A DNA stretch of 53,457 nt from Sulfobacillus acidophilus (lineage in GTDB: Bacteria > Bacillota > Sulfobacillia > Sulfobacillales > Sulfobacillaceae): NCBI GenBank assembly GCA_003023745.1, contig PXYV01000017.1, forward strand, positions 1 through 53,457, written 5' to 3'. Below the pieces are notes generated by a model that made no database searches, was not told the origin of the DNA, and saw only the letters and a program-made list of their open reading frames with translations. Positions 31,742-40,959 of the stretch are shown piece by piece (position 1 is the first letter of the stretch; each line of letters opens with the position of its first letter). A program made the position numbers and the translations under genes.

Positions 31742-34102
31742 GTGTACCCGAAGTTACCAGAGCACAATGCAGCGCAATGGGATGAGTTGTCATTATTGTT
31801 TGGATTGGACAATACGGTTGGGGATGTTCTAACGGTTAGCGGAATGACCCGACGTCACCGAAGAATTTCTCTTCGCATCCAGAAGTGGGGAGAAGGTATT
31901 GTCGGATTCCGGCTGATCCCTTACGGAGCAGATACGCAATTATTGGACTGGAGTCACCGCCAAGTATGTGTGGGAGAAGAGACGGGTCTTTTGACAGGAA
32001 AAATTGTGGGTCATCGCATTCGTGTAACGGGTGAAGGAATTCCTGCGATTTGGCTTAGCATGAATCCCTTTCTGATAGGCATAGGCGACACTGACACACC
32101 GATTTGGAGCACTAGTCGGCCGCTAGGCACTATCCATGAAGAACCGATTGGACCACTTACCGCGTGGTATGACGATAACCCGTCACAGCAGCCGATAGCT
32201 GCTCGGTTAGCCGTGCGACTGACTGCAGATATCCATTTTAGTGGGATGGGAGAAAGGTTTTTCAGTACACAATTGACTGGGCGGACTTTACAGTCGTGGA
32301 ACGAAGACGCGGATGGCGTGAGGACCAAAGCGGCCTACAAAACAATTCCATTTGTTGTGTCCGACCGGGGATGGGGACTGTGGTTTAATAGTCCCGGCTT
32401 GTCTAGTTGGGATTTGGGAGATTCGACGCCTCTGGCCATGACGGTGACGACGCCGACAGCTGCGATAGAGTGGTGCGTCATTATTGGTTCAACACCCAAA
32501 GACATTGTGGAACGTTATGTTACTTTAACAGGATTACCCGATAGTATACCTTCTTGGGCGGCGGGGATTTGGTTGTCTACCGGCTCCATTCCACGAACGC
32601 AGGATGAGATTGTCGCCCTGGCATCCGAGGCCCGCTCGCGTGGCTTTCCCGCCGACGTTTTCTTTTTGGATGCCCATTGGCAGAAGGCCGGTTCGTGGGG
32701 GGGAGCACAATGGAATACCGCATCCATTCCCCGGCCTCAAGAATTGCTTCGAACCCTGCGTGGCATGGAATACCACTTGGGTGTATGGGGACAGCCGTAT
32801 ATTGAAGAAGGCGCAGAAGCGTACGTAAAAGCCGAAAATGAAGGGTTGCTTTTGCAAGCCGAGGATGGGTCTGGACCATGGCGCAAAAATTTGTGGGGAG
32901 ATGCGGATCCCATTACGCGCGTGGGGGTGTTGGATTTCACGCATCCACAGATTAGGGATTGGTGTGCACGCCAGTATCAGGAAGTCTTGGGTGACGGCGT
33001 CGAAATAATTAAGGTGGATTTTGGCGAGGAGGTGCCAGCCGATGCATATACGGCCAATCATCAACGCAGTTCTGAACTGCATAATATCTACGCGTTAGAA
33101 TATGCTCGCACGCTCTATGAGACGGTCACTCGTGCGCATCCGGAGGGCATGGTATTAATTCGCTCAGGATACAGTGGCGTTCAACGTTTTCCGGCGGTGT
33201 GGCCGGGCGATCCTCATCCTACACTCGACGATTTGCGGCTGACCGTTCAGGGGGGTCTCAACGCAGCCGCCAGTGGCATTGCATACTGGACCATGGACGC
33301 CGGGGGCTATAAAGAAGAACCGAACACGGCAGACTTTGTGCGGTGGGCCCAAGCCGCTCTGTTTGCACCGCTCGCACGCTTTCATCGTTACTCGCGATCG
33401 ATGCCATGGGACTACGGCGAGGAGGCTTTCGCCCAGATTCGGGAACTTGCAGAATTGCGTTATCGGTTAACCCCCTATATACGCGCACTATATCACGATT
33501 CCCAGATAACGGGTTGTCCTGTCTTGCGCCCGCTGTGGATAGAGTTTCCGGAGGATCCCCAGTCGTGGATGGATTGGGTGGAATTTATGCTTGGAGATGC
33601 GATTCTCGTCGTTCCGGTCACGACGTCTACAGGCCAGGTGTCATTTCATCTTCCTCCCGGTCGTTGGTTGGACTGGTTTTCTCAAGACATAGTGCAAGGC
33701 CCAAGAGACATTCAGCGTATTGAACCCTTGGGAACGTTTCCTTTGTTTGTGCGGCAGGGCCGGTTCATTCCTATGTTTCGAGAAGTCGGGCGATTTTCCA
33801 CGGAATTGTCCCGCAGTGTGGAGTTGTTGTCCGTAGGAAGCCCAGCCGTTGGGACGCGGACCGTGCACGGACGTCCTGAAGAAGAACGGACAATTCGGGG
33901 ACAAGTGGAGGTCATGCATGAGTTTTCGCGCGGGTGGATGGTGCAGTGGGAGGGACGATGGCCCGAATCGCGGTTTGTCCGGGTTAAGTATCCCGACGAG
34001 GAAATTCGCGGTCGATGCGAGCGTGATCCTGGCGTAATGGTTACGGGAGAAGATCTTGTGTGGCAAGTCTCACAAGCTACGACGTGGATTTTACCGGACT
34101 AA
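31742..34102 (+). CDS. GH31 alpha-xylosidase (YicI-like)
   Basis: A 786-aa GH31 enzyme without signal peptide. An N-terminal beta-sandwich (about 1-250) is followed by the TIM barrel. Asp426 in KVDFGEEVP matches the nucleophile of YicI (KTDFGERIP) and Asp490 in VWPGDPHPT the acid/base. GFPADVFFLDAHW and RVGVLDFTHPQIRDW are further barrel motifs. KVDFGE fits alpha-xylosidases better than alpha-glucosidases, which read DMNE. It would remove alpha-1,6-xylose from xyloglucan oligosaccharides such as isoprimeverose, handing xylose to xylA and xylB just upstream. The GTG at 31742 follows GGGAGAGGA. Confidence 0.91.
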   Translation: MYPKLPEHNAAQWDELSLLFGLDNTVGDVLTVSGMTRRHRRISLRIQKWGEGIVGFRLIPYGADTQLLDWSHRQVCVGEETGLLTGKIVGHRIRVTGEGIPAIWLSMNPFLIGIGDTDTPIWSTSRPLGTIHEEPIGPLTAWYDDNPSQQPIAARLAVRLTADIHFSGMGERFFSTQLTGRTLQSWNEDADGVRTKAAYKTIPFVVSDRGWGLWFNSPGLSSWDLGDSTPLAMTVTTPTAAIEWCVIIGSTPKDIVERYVTLTGLPDSIPSWAAGIWLSTGSIPRTQDEIVALASEARSRGFPADVFFLDAHWQKAGSWGGAQWNTASIPRPQELLRTLRGMEYHLGVWGQPYIEEGAEAYVKAENEGLLLQAEDGSGPWRKNLWGDADPITRVGVLDFTHPQIRDWCARQYQEVLGDGVEIIKVDFGEEVPADAYTANHQRSSELHNIYALEYARTLYETVTRAHPEGMVLIRSGYSGVQRFPAVWPGDPHPTLDDLRLTVQGGLNAAASGIAYWTMDAGGYKEEPNTADFVRWAQAALFAPLARFHRYSRSMPWDYGEEAFAQIRELAELRYRLTPYIRALYHDSQITGCPVLRPLWIEFPEDPQSWMDWVEFMLGDAILVVPVTTSTGQVSFHLPPGRWLDWFSQDIVQGPRDIQRIEPLGTFPLFVRQGRFIPMFREVGRFSTELSRSVELLSVGSPAVGTRTVHGRPEEERTIRGQVEVMHEFSRGWMVQWEGRWPESRFVRVKYPDEEIRGRCERDPGVMVTGEDLVWQVSQATTWILPD

Positions 34103-34127
34103 ATGACGTTAAGTGGGAGGTGAAATC

Positions 34128-35303
34128 GTGGAAAGAGGACTTAAAATAGGGATGGTCGGATACAAATTTATGGGCAAGGCCCATAGTTATGCCTATCGCG
34201 CACTGCCCATTATTTTCCCGAACTATCCTGCACCCGTCATGCAAATTATCTGTGGACGCAATCCGCTAGACCTTGAAGAGGCTCGAACGAACTGGGATTG
34301 GCGATTGGCGACTACTGACTGGAATGACGTGGTTCAGCGTGACGACGTTGACGTGGTCGATATTTGTACTCCAACCGATACCCACGAAGCCATAGCAGTG
34401 GCTGCTATGGAACAAGGCAAGCATGTTTTTTGTGAGAAGCCGCTTGGCCTCAGTGAATCCGCCGCGCGCCACATGGAGCGTGTTGCTCAATTGACAGGCG
34501 TGACCCATATGATCGGGTTTAACTATCGGTTTGCGCCGGCGGTCTTGCTTGCCAAGCGTCTTGTCGAACAGCAACGTCTGGGCCGCATCTATCACTTTCG
34601 CGCGCAGTTTTTACAGGACTGGATCGTGGACCCGGATTTTCCGCTGGTCTGGCGTTTAGACCGCACCATCGCGGGGTCCGGGGCGCTTGGCGACTTGGGA
34701 TCTCATTTAATTGACTTGGCCCACTTTTTGATTGGCGACATCGCTTCGGTGACGGGTGTGAGCAAGACCTTTGTTTCACAGAGGCCGCTAGCTTCGAAGA
34801 TGGCAGGATTGGGGGGCCAAAGCGAATCCAGCCAGCAGAAAGGACCAGTGACCGTGGACGATGCCACGGTGTTTTTGGTGCAATTTGTTAATGGAGCCTT
34901 GGGTACATTTGAAGCTACGCGCTTTGCCTTGGGACATCGTAGTACCAATTTCTTTGAAATCAATGGGAGTGCGGGTAGTGTCCGGTTTGATTTTGAACGG
35001 ATGAATGAACTATCCGTGTACTTTCAAGACGATGCAGATGATGTGCAGGGGTTTAGGCGCGTGCTGGTCACGGATCCGCCGCACCCTTACGGCGGGCGCT
35101 GGTGGCCGGCCGGACACGGGCTGGGATATGATCACACGCTGGTGCACGAACTGGCGGAGTTTGTGTCCGCAATTGAGGAAGGTCGCAGCGCACATCCTAA
35201 CTTTACGGACGGAGTTAAGTGTCAAGTCGTCATGGAGGCGGTTGAGACGTCGTGCCAAACCGGACGGTGGGTCACCGTTGATTACGGATTAAGTGGTGAA
35301 TAG
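34128..35303 (+). CDS. Gfo/Idh/MocA-family sugar dehydrogenase (1)
   Basis: A 391-aa NAD(P)-dependent oxidoreductase. The Rossmann start is LKIGMVGYKFMGKAHSYAY, with VDICTPTDTHEAIA and the catalytic-lysine motif FCEKPLGL. The substrate domain has SGALGDLGSHLIDLAHFLIGD, in which Asp and His are catalytic in characterised relatives. Members oxidise C1, C2 or C3 hydroxyls of sugars or reduce keto-sugars. The GTG at 34128 is preferred because GGGAGGTGA precedes it. It is 25 bases after GH31 and 12 before the isomerase gene, in one operon. Exact substrate is unknown. Confidence 0.92.
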   Translation: MERGLKIGMVGYKFMGKAHSYAYRALPIIFPNYPAPVMQIICGRNPLDLEEARTNWDWRLATTDWNDVVQRDDVDVVDICTPTDTHEAIAVAAMEQGKHVFCEKPLGLSESAARHMERVAQLTGVTHMIGFNYRFAPAVLLAKRLVEQQRLGRIYHFRAQFLQDWIVDPDFPLVWRLDRTIAGSGALGDLGSHLIDLAHFLIGDIASVTGVSKTFVSQRPLASKMAGLGGQSESSQQKGPVTVDDATVFLVQFVNGALGTFEATRFALGHRSTNFFEINGSAGSVRFDFERMNELSVYFQDDADDVQGFRRVLVTDPPHPYGGRWWPAGHGLGYDHTLVHELAEFVSAIEEGRSAHPNFTDGVKCQVVMEAVETSCQTGRWVTVDYGLSGE

Positions 35304-35315
35304 GAGGGGAGACGA

Positions 35316-36281
35316 ATGAAACTTGGCGTTTTTAGTGTGATGTTCCGCGATCGACCGATTGAAGAGGTTATTGACTATGTTGCGAGTCTGGGAATTCATA
35401 GTTTGGAGATCGGTGTGGGCGGTTATGTCGGTAAAAATGTACCGGTGGACGATTTGTTGAAAGATAGTGATCTTCGCCACGCTTTGCGAGAAAAGTTAGC
35501 GCAGCGCGGCGTTGAAATCAGTGCGTTGAGTTGTCATGGCAATCCATTACACCCCAATGATGAGACGGCCCAAATCTTCCACCGCGATTTCGAAGATGCG
35601 GTTCGGTTAGCGGAAGCACTAGAGGTCCCGACAATCGTTACGTTTTCTGGATGCCCGGGGGAATCTGACCGTTCGCGATACCCGGTTTGGGTTGTCACTC
35701 CTTGGCCCGATGATTTTCAACATGTTTTGCAGTGGCAATGGGAAGAAAAAGTGTTGCCGTACTGGTCTAAGCAGCAAACCTTTTGTCAGGATCATGGGGT
35801 GCGTGTAGCCTTGGAATTGCATCCCGGATTTGTTGTATATAACACCCAGACGCTGTTGCATTTACGCGCAGAATGCGGTGATAGAATCGGCGCAAATTGT
35901 GATCCCAGCCATCTGTTTTGGCAGAACATGGATCCTGTGAGTGTTATTGATACGCTCGGGTCCGCTCATGCCTTGTATCATTTTCACGCGAAGGATACCG
36001 CTTTGAATCCGTCGGCAGTTGCGGTGAATGGGGTCTTGGACACCCAGTCCTATCGCGACATTGCCCATCGTTCATGGGCTTTTCGCACGGTCGGGTTTGG
36101 GCATGGTGAAGAGGTTTGGAGACGCATCATCAGCGCACTCCAAATACAGCAGTACGATGGCCCAGTGAGTATTGAACATGAGGACGGATTGATGGATCCG
36201 CGCGAGGGCCTGGAAAAAGCAGTGCGTTTTTTGCAAGGTATGGTGATTGAAAAACCTGCCCAGGACATGTGGTGGGCGTAG
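35316..36281 (+). CDS. Sugar phosphate isomerase/epimerase-fold protein
   Basis: A 321-aa AP-endonuclease-2-like TIM barrel. The metal ligands are visible: Glu167 (VALELHPGF), Asp196 and His199 (ANCDPSHLFW), His222 or His224 (YHFHAKD) and Glu287 (SIEHED). The fold includes IolE, IolI, ketose epimerases and DgpB/DgpC-type proteins that break 3-keto-glycosides together with a Gfo/Idh enzyme. The gene lies directly after a Gfo/Idh gene, which is the same pairing. AGGAGGGGAGACG gives the start. Isomerase and 3-keto-glycoside lyase roles are both possible. Confidence 0.88.
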   Translation: MKLGVFSVMFRDRPIEEVIDYVASLGIHSLEIGVGGYVGKNVPVDDLLKDSDLRHALREKLAQRGVEISALSCHGNPLHPNDETAQIFHRDFEDAVRLAEALEVPTIVTFSGCPGESDRSRYPVWVVTPWPDDFQHVLQWQWEEKVLPYWSKQQTFCQDHGVRVALELHPGFVVYNTQTLLHLRAECGDRIGANCDPSHLFWQNMDPVSVIDTLGSAHALYHFHAKDTALNPSAVAVNGVLDTQSYRDIAHRSWAFRTVGFGHGEEVWRRIISALQIQQYDGPVSIEHEDGLMDPREGLEKAVRFLQGMVIEKPAQDMWWA

Positions 36282-36323
36282 CTAAGCTAGTACGGGTCTA
36301 TAACCAAGCGAGGTGGGAAGGCA

Positions 36324-36968
36324 ATGGAGCATAAGGCGGTTATTGTAGCCGGCGGGTGGGAGGGACATCAACCTACGGTAACGGCGAAGATTTTAGCTGA
36401 CGTATTGCAGGAGCACGACGTTCAAGTAGAGTACATGGAGGCGTTGGAGGAGCTTAATGTGGCAGAGCGTCTCAACGTGGATCTGATCGTCATGAACTGG
36501 ACTATGGGTCACATTCCGGACAATGCCCTGGAGAACTTGCTGGATGCGGTGCAGGCGGGGGTCGGCATTGCTGGGTTGCATGGAGGAATGGGCGACGCAT
36601 TTCGCGATCAGCCCGCCTATCAATACATGGTGGGTGGTCAATGGGTTGCGCATCCGGGAGATGATGGGGTGGCATATCGTGTGCATATTGTTGACCATGA
36701 GTCGCCCATTACTCGAGGGTTAAATGACTTTGATGTAGTGAGCGAACAATATTACATGCATGTAGATCCGGCCATTCACGTACTGGCGACGACAACCTTT
36801 CCTCAAGCGGAAATGCCTGTCGCCTGGACCACGAGGTACGGAGCAGGCCGGGTGTTCTATTGTTCATTGGGACATAGTCCGAACATTGTTCGAATGGAGC
36901 CGGTCTTGACGATGATGGAGCGCGGGATGATGTGGGCTCTACGGCAACGGGAGGTGAACCCCGAATGA
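36324..36968 (+). CDS. ThuA-like protein
   Basis: A 214-aa protein of the ThuA family, a glutamine-amidotransferase-like fold. AVIVAGGWEGHQ opens the fold, GVGIAGLHGGMGDAFRD takes the place of the GATase nucleophile elbow (Cys is replaced), and YGAGRVFYCSLGHSPNIV is the conserved C-terminal motif. ThuA acts with the Gfo/Idh protein ThuB in rhizobial trehalose use, where 3-keto sugars are implicated; its own reaction is not settled. Here it overlaps a Gfo/Idh gene by four bases (ATGA), keeping that pairing. GAGGTGGGAAGG precedes the ATG. Confidence 0.85.
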   Translation: MEHKAVIVAGGWEGHQPTVTAKILADVLQEHDVQVEYMEALEELNVAERLNVDLIVMNWTMGHIPDNALENLLDAVQAGVGIAGLHGGMGDAFRDQPAYQYMVGGQWVAHPGDDGVAYRVHIVDHESPITRGLNDFDVVSEQYYMHVDPAIHVLATTTFPQAEMPVAWTTRYGAGRVFYCSLGHSPNIVRMEPVLTMMERGMMWALRQREVNPE

Positions 36969-38059
36969 ATCGACTTCAAGTGGGAATTATCGGCGCGGGC
37001 GTCATTAGCGGACGCTACATCCAGAATCTAAAAAGCGTGCCGTTTATAGAGAAATTGTTCATCGCCGATCAGGATGCATCTCGAGCTAAGAACAAGGGCA
37101 CCGAATTTGACATCCCTAGTGTCGCAGTGCAGACGTTGTTAGATGACCCCTGCGTCGACCTGATTGTAAACTTAACGCCCCCCAAAGCGCACGCCGATGT
37201 CAGTCGAATGATTATTGAAGCCGGTAAGCATGTGTACAGTGAAAAGCCGTTAGCTGTTACCCGCGATGCGGGGGAAGACATCTTGACACGGGCTGAGACA
37301 CATCGTGTCAGGGTCGGGTGTGCACCCGACACGTTTCTGGGAGGCGGCTTGCAGACATGCCGAAAACTCATTGATGATGGGTGGGTGGGAACTGCGACTG
37401 CAGGCGTCGCCTTTATGATGGGGCACGGACACGAATCGTGGCATCCCGATCCTGCCTTTTTTTATGAAGAGGGCGGTGGCCCCCTGTTCGACATGGGGCC
37501 ATACTATCTAACCGCATTGGTTGCATTACTAGGCCCTATTCGACGCGTCTCAGGCGCTGCACGGGCTAGTTTTGCCGAGCGCATCATTACGAGTGCCCCT
37601 CGACGCGGTGAAATTATTACGGTGAAGACGCCCACTCATGTGGCTGCCACCGTGGAATTTGTTCAAGGGCCAATTGTAACGCTAGTCACAAGTTTTGACG
37701 TGTGGCCAACGTCTTTACCTTCAATCGAGATTTATGGGAGCGAGGGCACTTTGTCGGTCCCGGATCCGAATGATTTTGGAGGTCCGGTACGCATTCGGCG
37801 AGGTCGCGAGAGTGAATGGCATGATATGCCCATCCTGTACGGGTTTACCGACGACTGCCGCGGCTTGGGGGTTGCAGATATGGCCTACGGCATAATGCAT
37901 AATCTTCCTCACCGAGCTCATGGTCAATTGGCCTACCATGTTCTGGAAGCTATGGACGGGATTTTACAGGCCGCATCGTCTGGCCGACATTATGACATGA
38001 AGAGTCGCATCACACGACCGGATCCGCTGGAACCCTCGGGTTGGGGACTGCGAGATTAG
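36965..38059 (+). CDS. Gfo/Idh/MocA-family dehydrogenase (2)
   Basis: A 364-aa NAD(P)-dependent oxidoreductase with VGIIGAGVISGRYIQNLK, LIVNLTPPKAHADVS and YSEKPLAVTRD. The second domain has PLFDMGPYYLTALVALLGP, where Tyr takes the place of the usual catalytic His, a variant shared by a distinct Gfo/Idh branch. It is not a close copy of the first dehydrogenase, so the two likely act at different steps. The ATG at 36965 overlaps the ThuA stop and has GGGAGGTGA just before it. It ends this operon; 200 bases without a gene follow. Confidence 0.92.
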   Translation: MNRLQVGIIGAGVISGRYIQNLKSVPFIEKLFIADQDASRAKNKGTEFDIPSVAVQTLLDDPCVDLIVNLTPPKAHADVSRMIIEAGKHVYSEKPLAVTRDAGEDILTRAETHRVRVGCAPDTFLGGGLQTCRKLIDDGWVGTATAGVAFMMGHGHESWHPDPAFFYEEGGGPLFDMGPYYLTALVALLGPIRRVSGAARASFAERIITSAPRRGEIITVKTPTHVAATVEFVQGPIVTLVTSFDVWPTSLPSIEIYGSEGTLSVPDPNDFGGPVRIRRGRESEWHDMPILYGFTDDCRGLGVADMAYGIMHNLPHRAHGQLAYHVLEAMDGILQAASSGRHYDMKSRITRPDPLEPSGWGLRD

Positions 38060-38123
38060 TGCGCTACGCATTTTCCCCGCGTTGGTGCACCGTGGCAGCA
38101 ATTGCCTCCCTGCCCACCGCGCT

Positions 38124-38153
38124 TTGCTGTAGCGAGACAAGGCCAGATACTAT
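38124..38153 (+). promoter_or_regulatory. Possible promoter of the FAH-family gene
   Basis: TTGCTG (38124-38129), an 18-base spacer and TACTAT (38148-38153), in the 200-base gap after the Gfo/Idh operon. It suggests that 38288-41790 is a separate transcription unit. Confidence 0.4.
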
Positions 38154-38287
38154 GATCGAGCATGTTAGGTCATGCATTCATCTGAGTGAACACCGTGCAA
38201 CTGGGAATGCGTTTGTTACGCCAAGAACACATCGGTAACTTAGTACGCGCCGGATAAAGAATGCTGTCGAAAGGATGGACGAACCAT

Positions 38288-39202
38288 ATGAATATTTGGG
38301 CATGGCGGACTTCAGACGGGCAACCGCATCTAGGCATCTCGGAGACCGCAGATGCCACGAAGGTTTTGGACGTGACGCAGGTGGAGCCGACTCTCGTTAC
38401 ACTTGATGACGTCTGGGTTCGATGGAAGTCGGTAGCGGCTATTTACGAGGCATTTAGTCACTGGCTGTCGCTTCCTGAGCCCCGGGTGCGGCTGGAGCGC
38501 GTAGCACTTACCATCCCGGTGCGATTGTCGGAATGCTGGGCCGCAGGGGTGACCTATGTCCAGAGTCGCGATGCGCGGGTTGAAGAAACACAGGCAGCGC
38601 AGCAATTTTATCAGGACGTTTATACCGCAATCCGGCCAGAGTTGTTCTTTAAGGCTCCGGGGTCGCGGGTGGTGGGACCGGGAGATGTCATGGGGCTCAG
38701 GCGGGATGCCCAGTGGCATGTGCCGGAACCCGAGTTGACCGTAATCTTGGCCCCCGGTGGCGAAATCTTTGGTTACACCGCAGGCAACGACTTGTCCTCG
38801 CGGGATATTGAGGGTGTTAATCCCTTGTATCTGCCCCAAGCCAAAATTTTTCACGCCAGTGCCTCGATCGGCCCGTCTATCGCGTTGGCACCCACCGTGG
38901 ACCCTCATGCCTTGACCATTGAACTGCGCATTCGGCGAAATATCCACGAAGTGTTTGCAGGATCCATCAGCACCACCGAAATGCGGCGTTCGGTACGGGA
39001 CCTGGTCGGGTATTTACGACGTGAATGGCCCATTACAGGCTGGACGGCTTTAATGACCGGGACTTCGTTGGTACCGCCGACCTCGTTTCATTTGCAGGAG
39101 GCAGATCAGATTGAAATTTGCATTACGGATATCGGCACATTGGTGAATACGGTGCGCCGCATTGGCCCAGACTGGGTGGATGTTCCCGAATATGGGGATT
39201 AA
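38288..39202 (+). CDS. FAH-family enzyme, likely 2-keto-3-deoxy sugar-acid dehydratase
   Basis: A 304-aa fumarylacetoacetate-hydrolase-fold protein. AGVTYVQSRDARVEE, IRPELFFKAPGSRVVGPG, PEPELTVIL (metal Glu pair) and GYTAGNDLSSRDIEG then NPLYLPQAKIF closely follow the subgroup of KdaD and XylX, which dehydrate 2-keto-3-deoxy-arabinonate/xylonate to 2-oxoglutarate semialdehyde. 2,4-diketo-3-deoxy acid hydrolases of the fucose and rhamnose pathways share this fold and are an alternative. The ATG at 38288 is used because the domain starts there; an ATG at 38261 is also in frame. No sugar-acid dehydratase of the IlvD or enolase type is in the window. Confidence 0.85.
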   Translation: MNIWAWRTSDGQPHLGISETADATKVLDVTQVEPTLVTLDDVWVRWKSVAAIYEAFSHWLSLPEPRVRLERVALTIPVRLSECWAAGVTYVQSRDARVEETQAAQQFYQDVYTAIRPELFFKAPGSRVVGPGDVMGLRRDAQWHVPEPELTVILAPGGEIFGYTAGNDLSSRDIEGVNPLYLPQAKIFHASASIGPSIALAPTVDPHALTIELRIRRNIHEVFAGSISTTEMRRSVRDLVGYLRREWPITGWTALMTGTSLVPPTSFHLQEADQIEICITDIGTLVNTVRRIGPDWVDVPEYGD

Positions 39203-39419
39203 ATCAGCAAGCAGGGCTAACGGTTGCGGCAGGCTTGGATGGCGGTTCCAAAGGTGGTCGATTGCCTCCGCGCAAGGGTTCCACTGTTGAAGGCCGAAAA
39301 GTGTTTGGCGCGAGGGACATCCGTGTCATCAAAGTCGTAGGTCATACCGGGTTAGATGATCAAGAAAGGTCTCAAACAGCAACACAATATACGTTAGGGT
39401 GAGGGGTAGGAGGCTTGCA

Positions 39420-40445
39420 ATGACAGCGGGAAAATTGGTACACAGTGTGATTACTTCACAACCTGAAGCATGGACCAAGGTAATTAGTTCCCGAGACTAC
39501 GTGTGGCAACCACAGGATCGTGTGTTATGTGTTGGCAGCGGGAGTTCCTATTATTTGGCACTAGTCGTGGCTGCGCTTGGTGCAAACATCGGACTAGACA
39601 TTGTGGCTTTGCCTACACAAGATGTTATTTTAGAACATGGCGCTATTTTGCGCGCATTTAGTGCGTTGGTCATAATTTCACGGTCCGGAGAGACCTCGGA
39701 AGCAGTGTGGGCCGCCCAGATGGCGAAAACAACCGGAAAATCGGTGTTGGCCGTTTCGTGTAACGCTAACGCATCTCTTCACAGTTACGCGGATGCATCG
39801 TGGATACTTCCTTTTGCCCATGACCACACCGTTGTGATGACGCGGTCTTTTACGTCAATGTTGCTGGCATTTGAAATGGCGTTTGCCCGGTACGTTGGCC
39901 ACACAGCGATTACGCAAGACATCCAAGCAATGGTCGGGAATTCCGAGGCTTTCATTCAACAGTCCGAACAAACCATTCAACAGATGGTAAAGGTACCACC
40001 ACGGCGAGTATACGTGCTAGGATCGGGTGTGCGCTATGGTACGGCCTTGGAAGGGGCGTTAAAGTGTTTGGAGATGTCGAACGAAGTGGCGGCCGCGTAT
40101 AGACCACTGGAATTCCGCCACGGCCCCTGGGGTTCTGTGACGGCTGAGGATATGGTCGTGATTTTGGGGCAAGCAAGCCATGCGAATCATGAACGCCAGG
40201 TTCTGCTTGATCTTGCCAAGCGTACTGAGAAACTGTTGGTAGTGGGACAAAGCCAATGGTTTGACCAGCACGACGTGCCAGGAATGTCCCTAGTTCTTCC
40301 CGATTACAGTGACCGATGGCTGGGCCCAATGGCGGTGGTGCCGTTGCAATGGTTAGGTTTTTATTGGGCCGTTAATACGGGTCGGGATCCTGATGTCCCT
40401 AAAAACCTTGATCAGGTCGTGGATTTGCAATATGACAGGCATTAG
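39420..40445 (+). CDS. SIS-domain sugar isomerase/deaminase
   Basis: A 341-aa protein with two SIS domains. The first has VLCVGSGSSYYLALVVAA and the phosphosugar loop SRSGETSEAVWAAQ; the second starts VYVLGSGVRYGTALEGALK and contains PLEFRHGPWG. The layout equals the isomerase half of GlmS without the glutaminase domain, as in AgaS, FrlB and related enzymes that isomerise or deaminate amino-sugar or fructosamine phosphates. The substrate is not clear. The ATG at 39420 has TAGGAGG upstream. It is preceded by about 200 bases with no gene. Confidence 0.86.
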   Translation: MTAGKLVHSVITSQPEAWTKVISSRDYVWQPQDRVLCVGSGSSYYLALVVAALGANIGLDIVALPTQDVILEHGAILRAFSALVIISRSGETSEAVWAAQMAKTTGKSVLAVSCNANASLHSYADASWILPFAHDHTVVMTRSFTSMLLAFEMAFARYVGHTAITQDIQAMVGNSEAFIQQSEQTIQQMVKVPPRRVYVLGSGVRYGTALEGALKCLEMSNEVAAAYRPLEFRHGPWGSVTAEDMVVILGQASHANHERQVLLDLAKRTEKLLVVGQSQWFDQHDVPGMSLVLPDYSDRWLGPMAVVPLQWLGFYWAVNTGRDPDVPKNLDQVVDLQYDRH

Positions 40446-40959
40446 TGAGATTGCCTTCGGTAACGCATGAGGGAATGCTTTGATTGTACTAGGACCGAGG
40501 TCGTGAAGATCGCGCCCGGATTGGCGGATAATACCTGAGGAATATGGAATCTGAGGACCTCAAGTTGAGCAGGTAATACGGGGTGGGCGAAGATGCTTGC
40601 AGGCTGAACTCCCTTGGTTTTGCTTCGTCGTTTGGGAAGGCCAGGCTGTGCATGAAGCTACCGACTTTACCACCGCAAAGTGAGTTTCGTTCGGTTGACT
40701 CCCTCATTTGAGGGGACTGATGACAAAGTCTTGGAATCGGTTGAGGATGGGATTTCGGGATTGGGTTTTGATATATGTGCAGTCAACGTCATGGTTTATT
40801 AAAACGGAGACAATACGGTATGGCGTATCCAATTTGTGACGCAATATGTAACCGTAAAAGCCATGGGATTTGGAGTTGCCGGGATAGCACAAACTATTGG
40901 ACATAAAAAGTAATGCTTTGGCATGATTACAAGAAGCGCCAAAAAGGGGAGACCATATA
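40446..40959. other. 514-base gap without a supported gene
   Basis: A minus-strand frame at 40489-40707 (72 aa, starting MRESTERNSLCGGKVG) and another at 40704-40904 have no ribosome site or family. AAAAAGGGGAGA at 40941-40952 serves the aldolase gene. No hairpin with a U-tract was seen. It may hold a decayed element. Confidence 0.45.
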
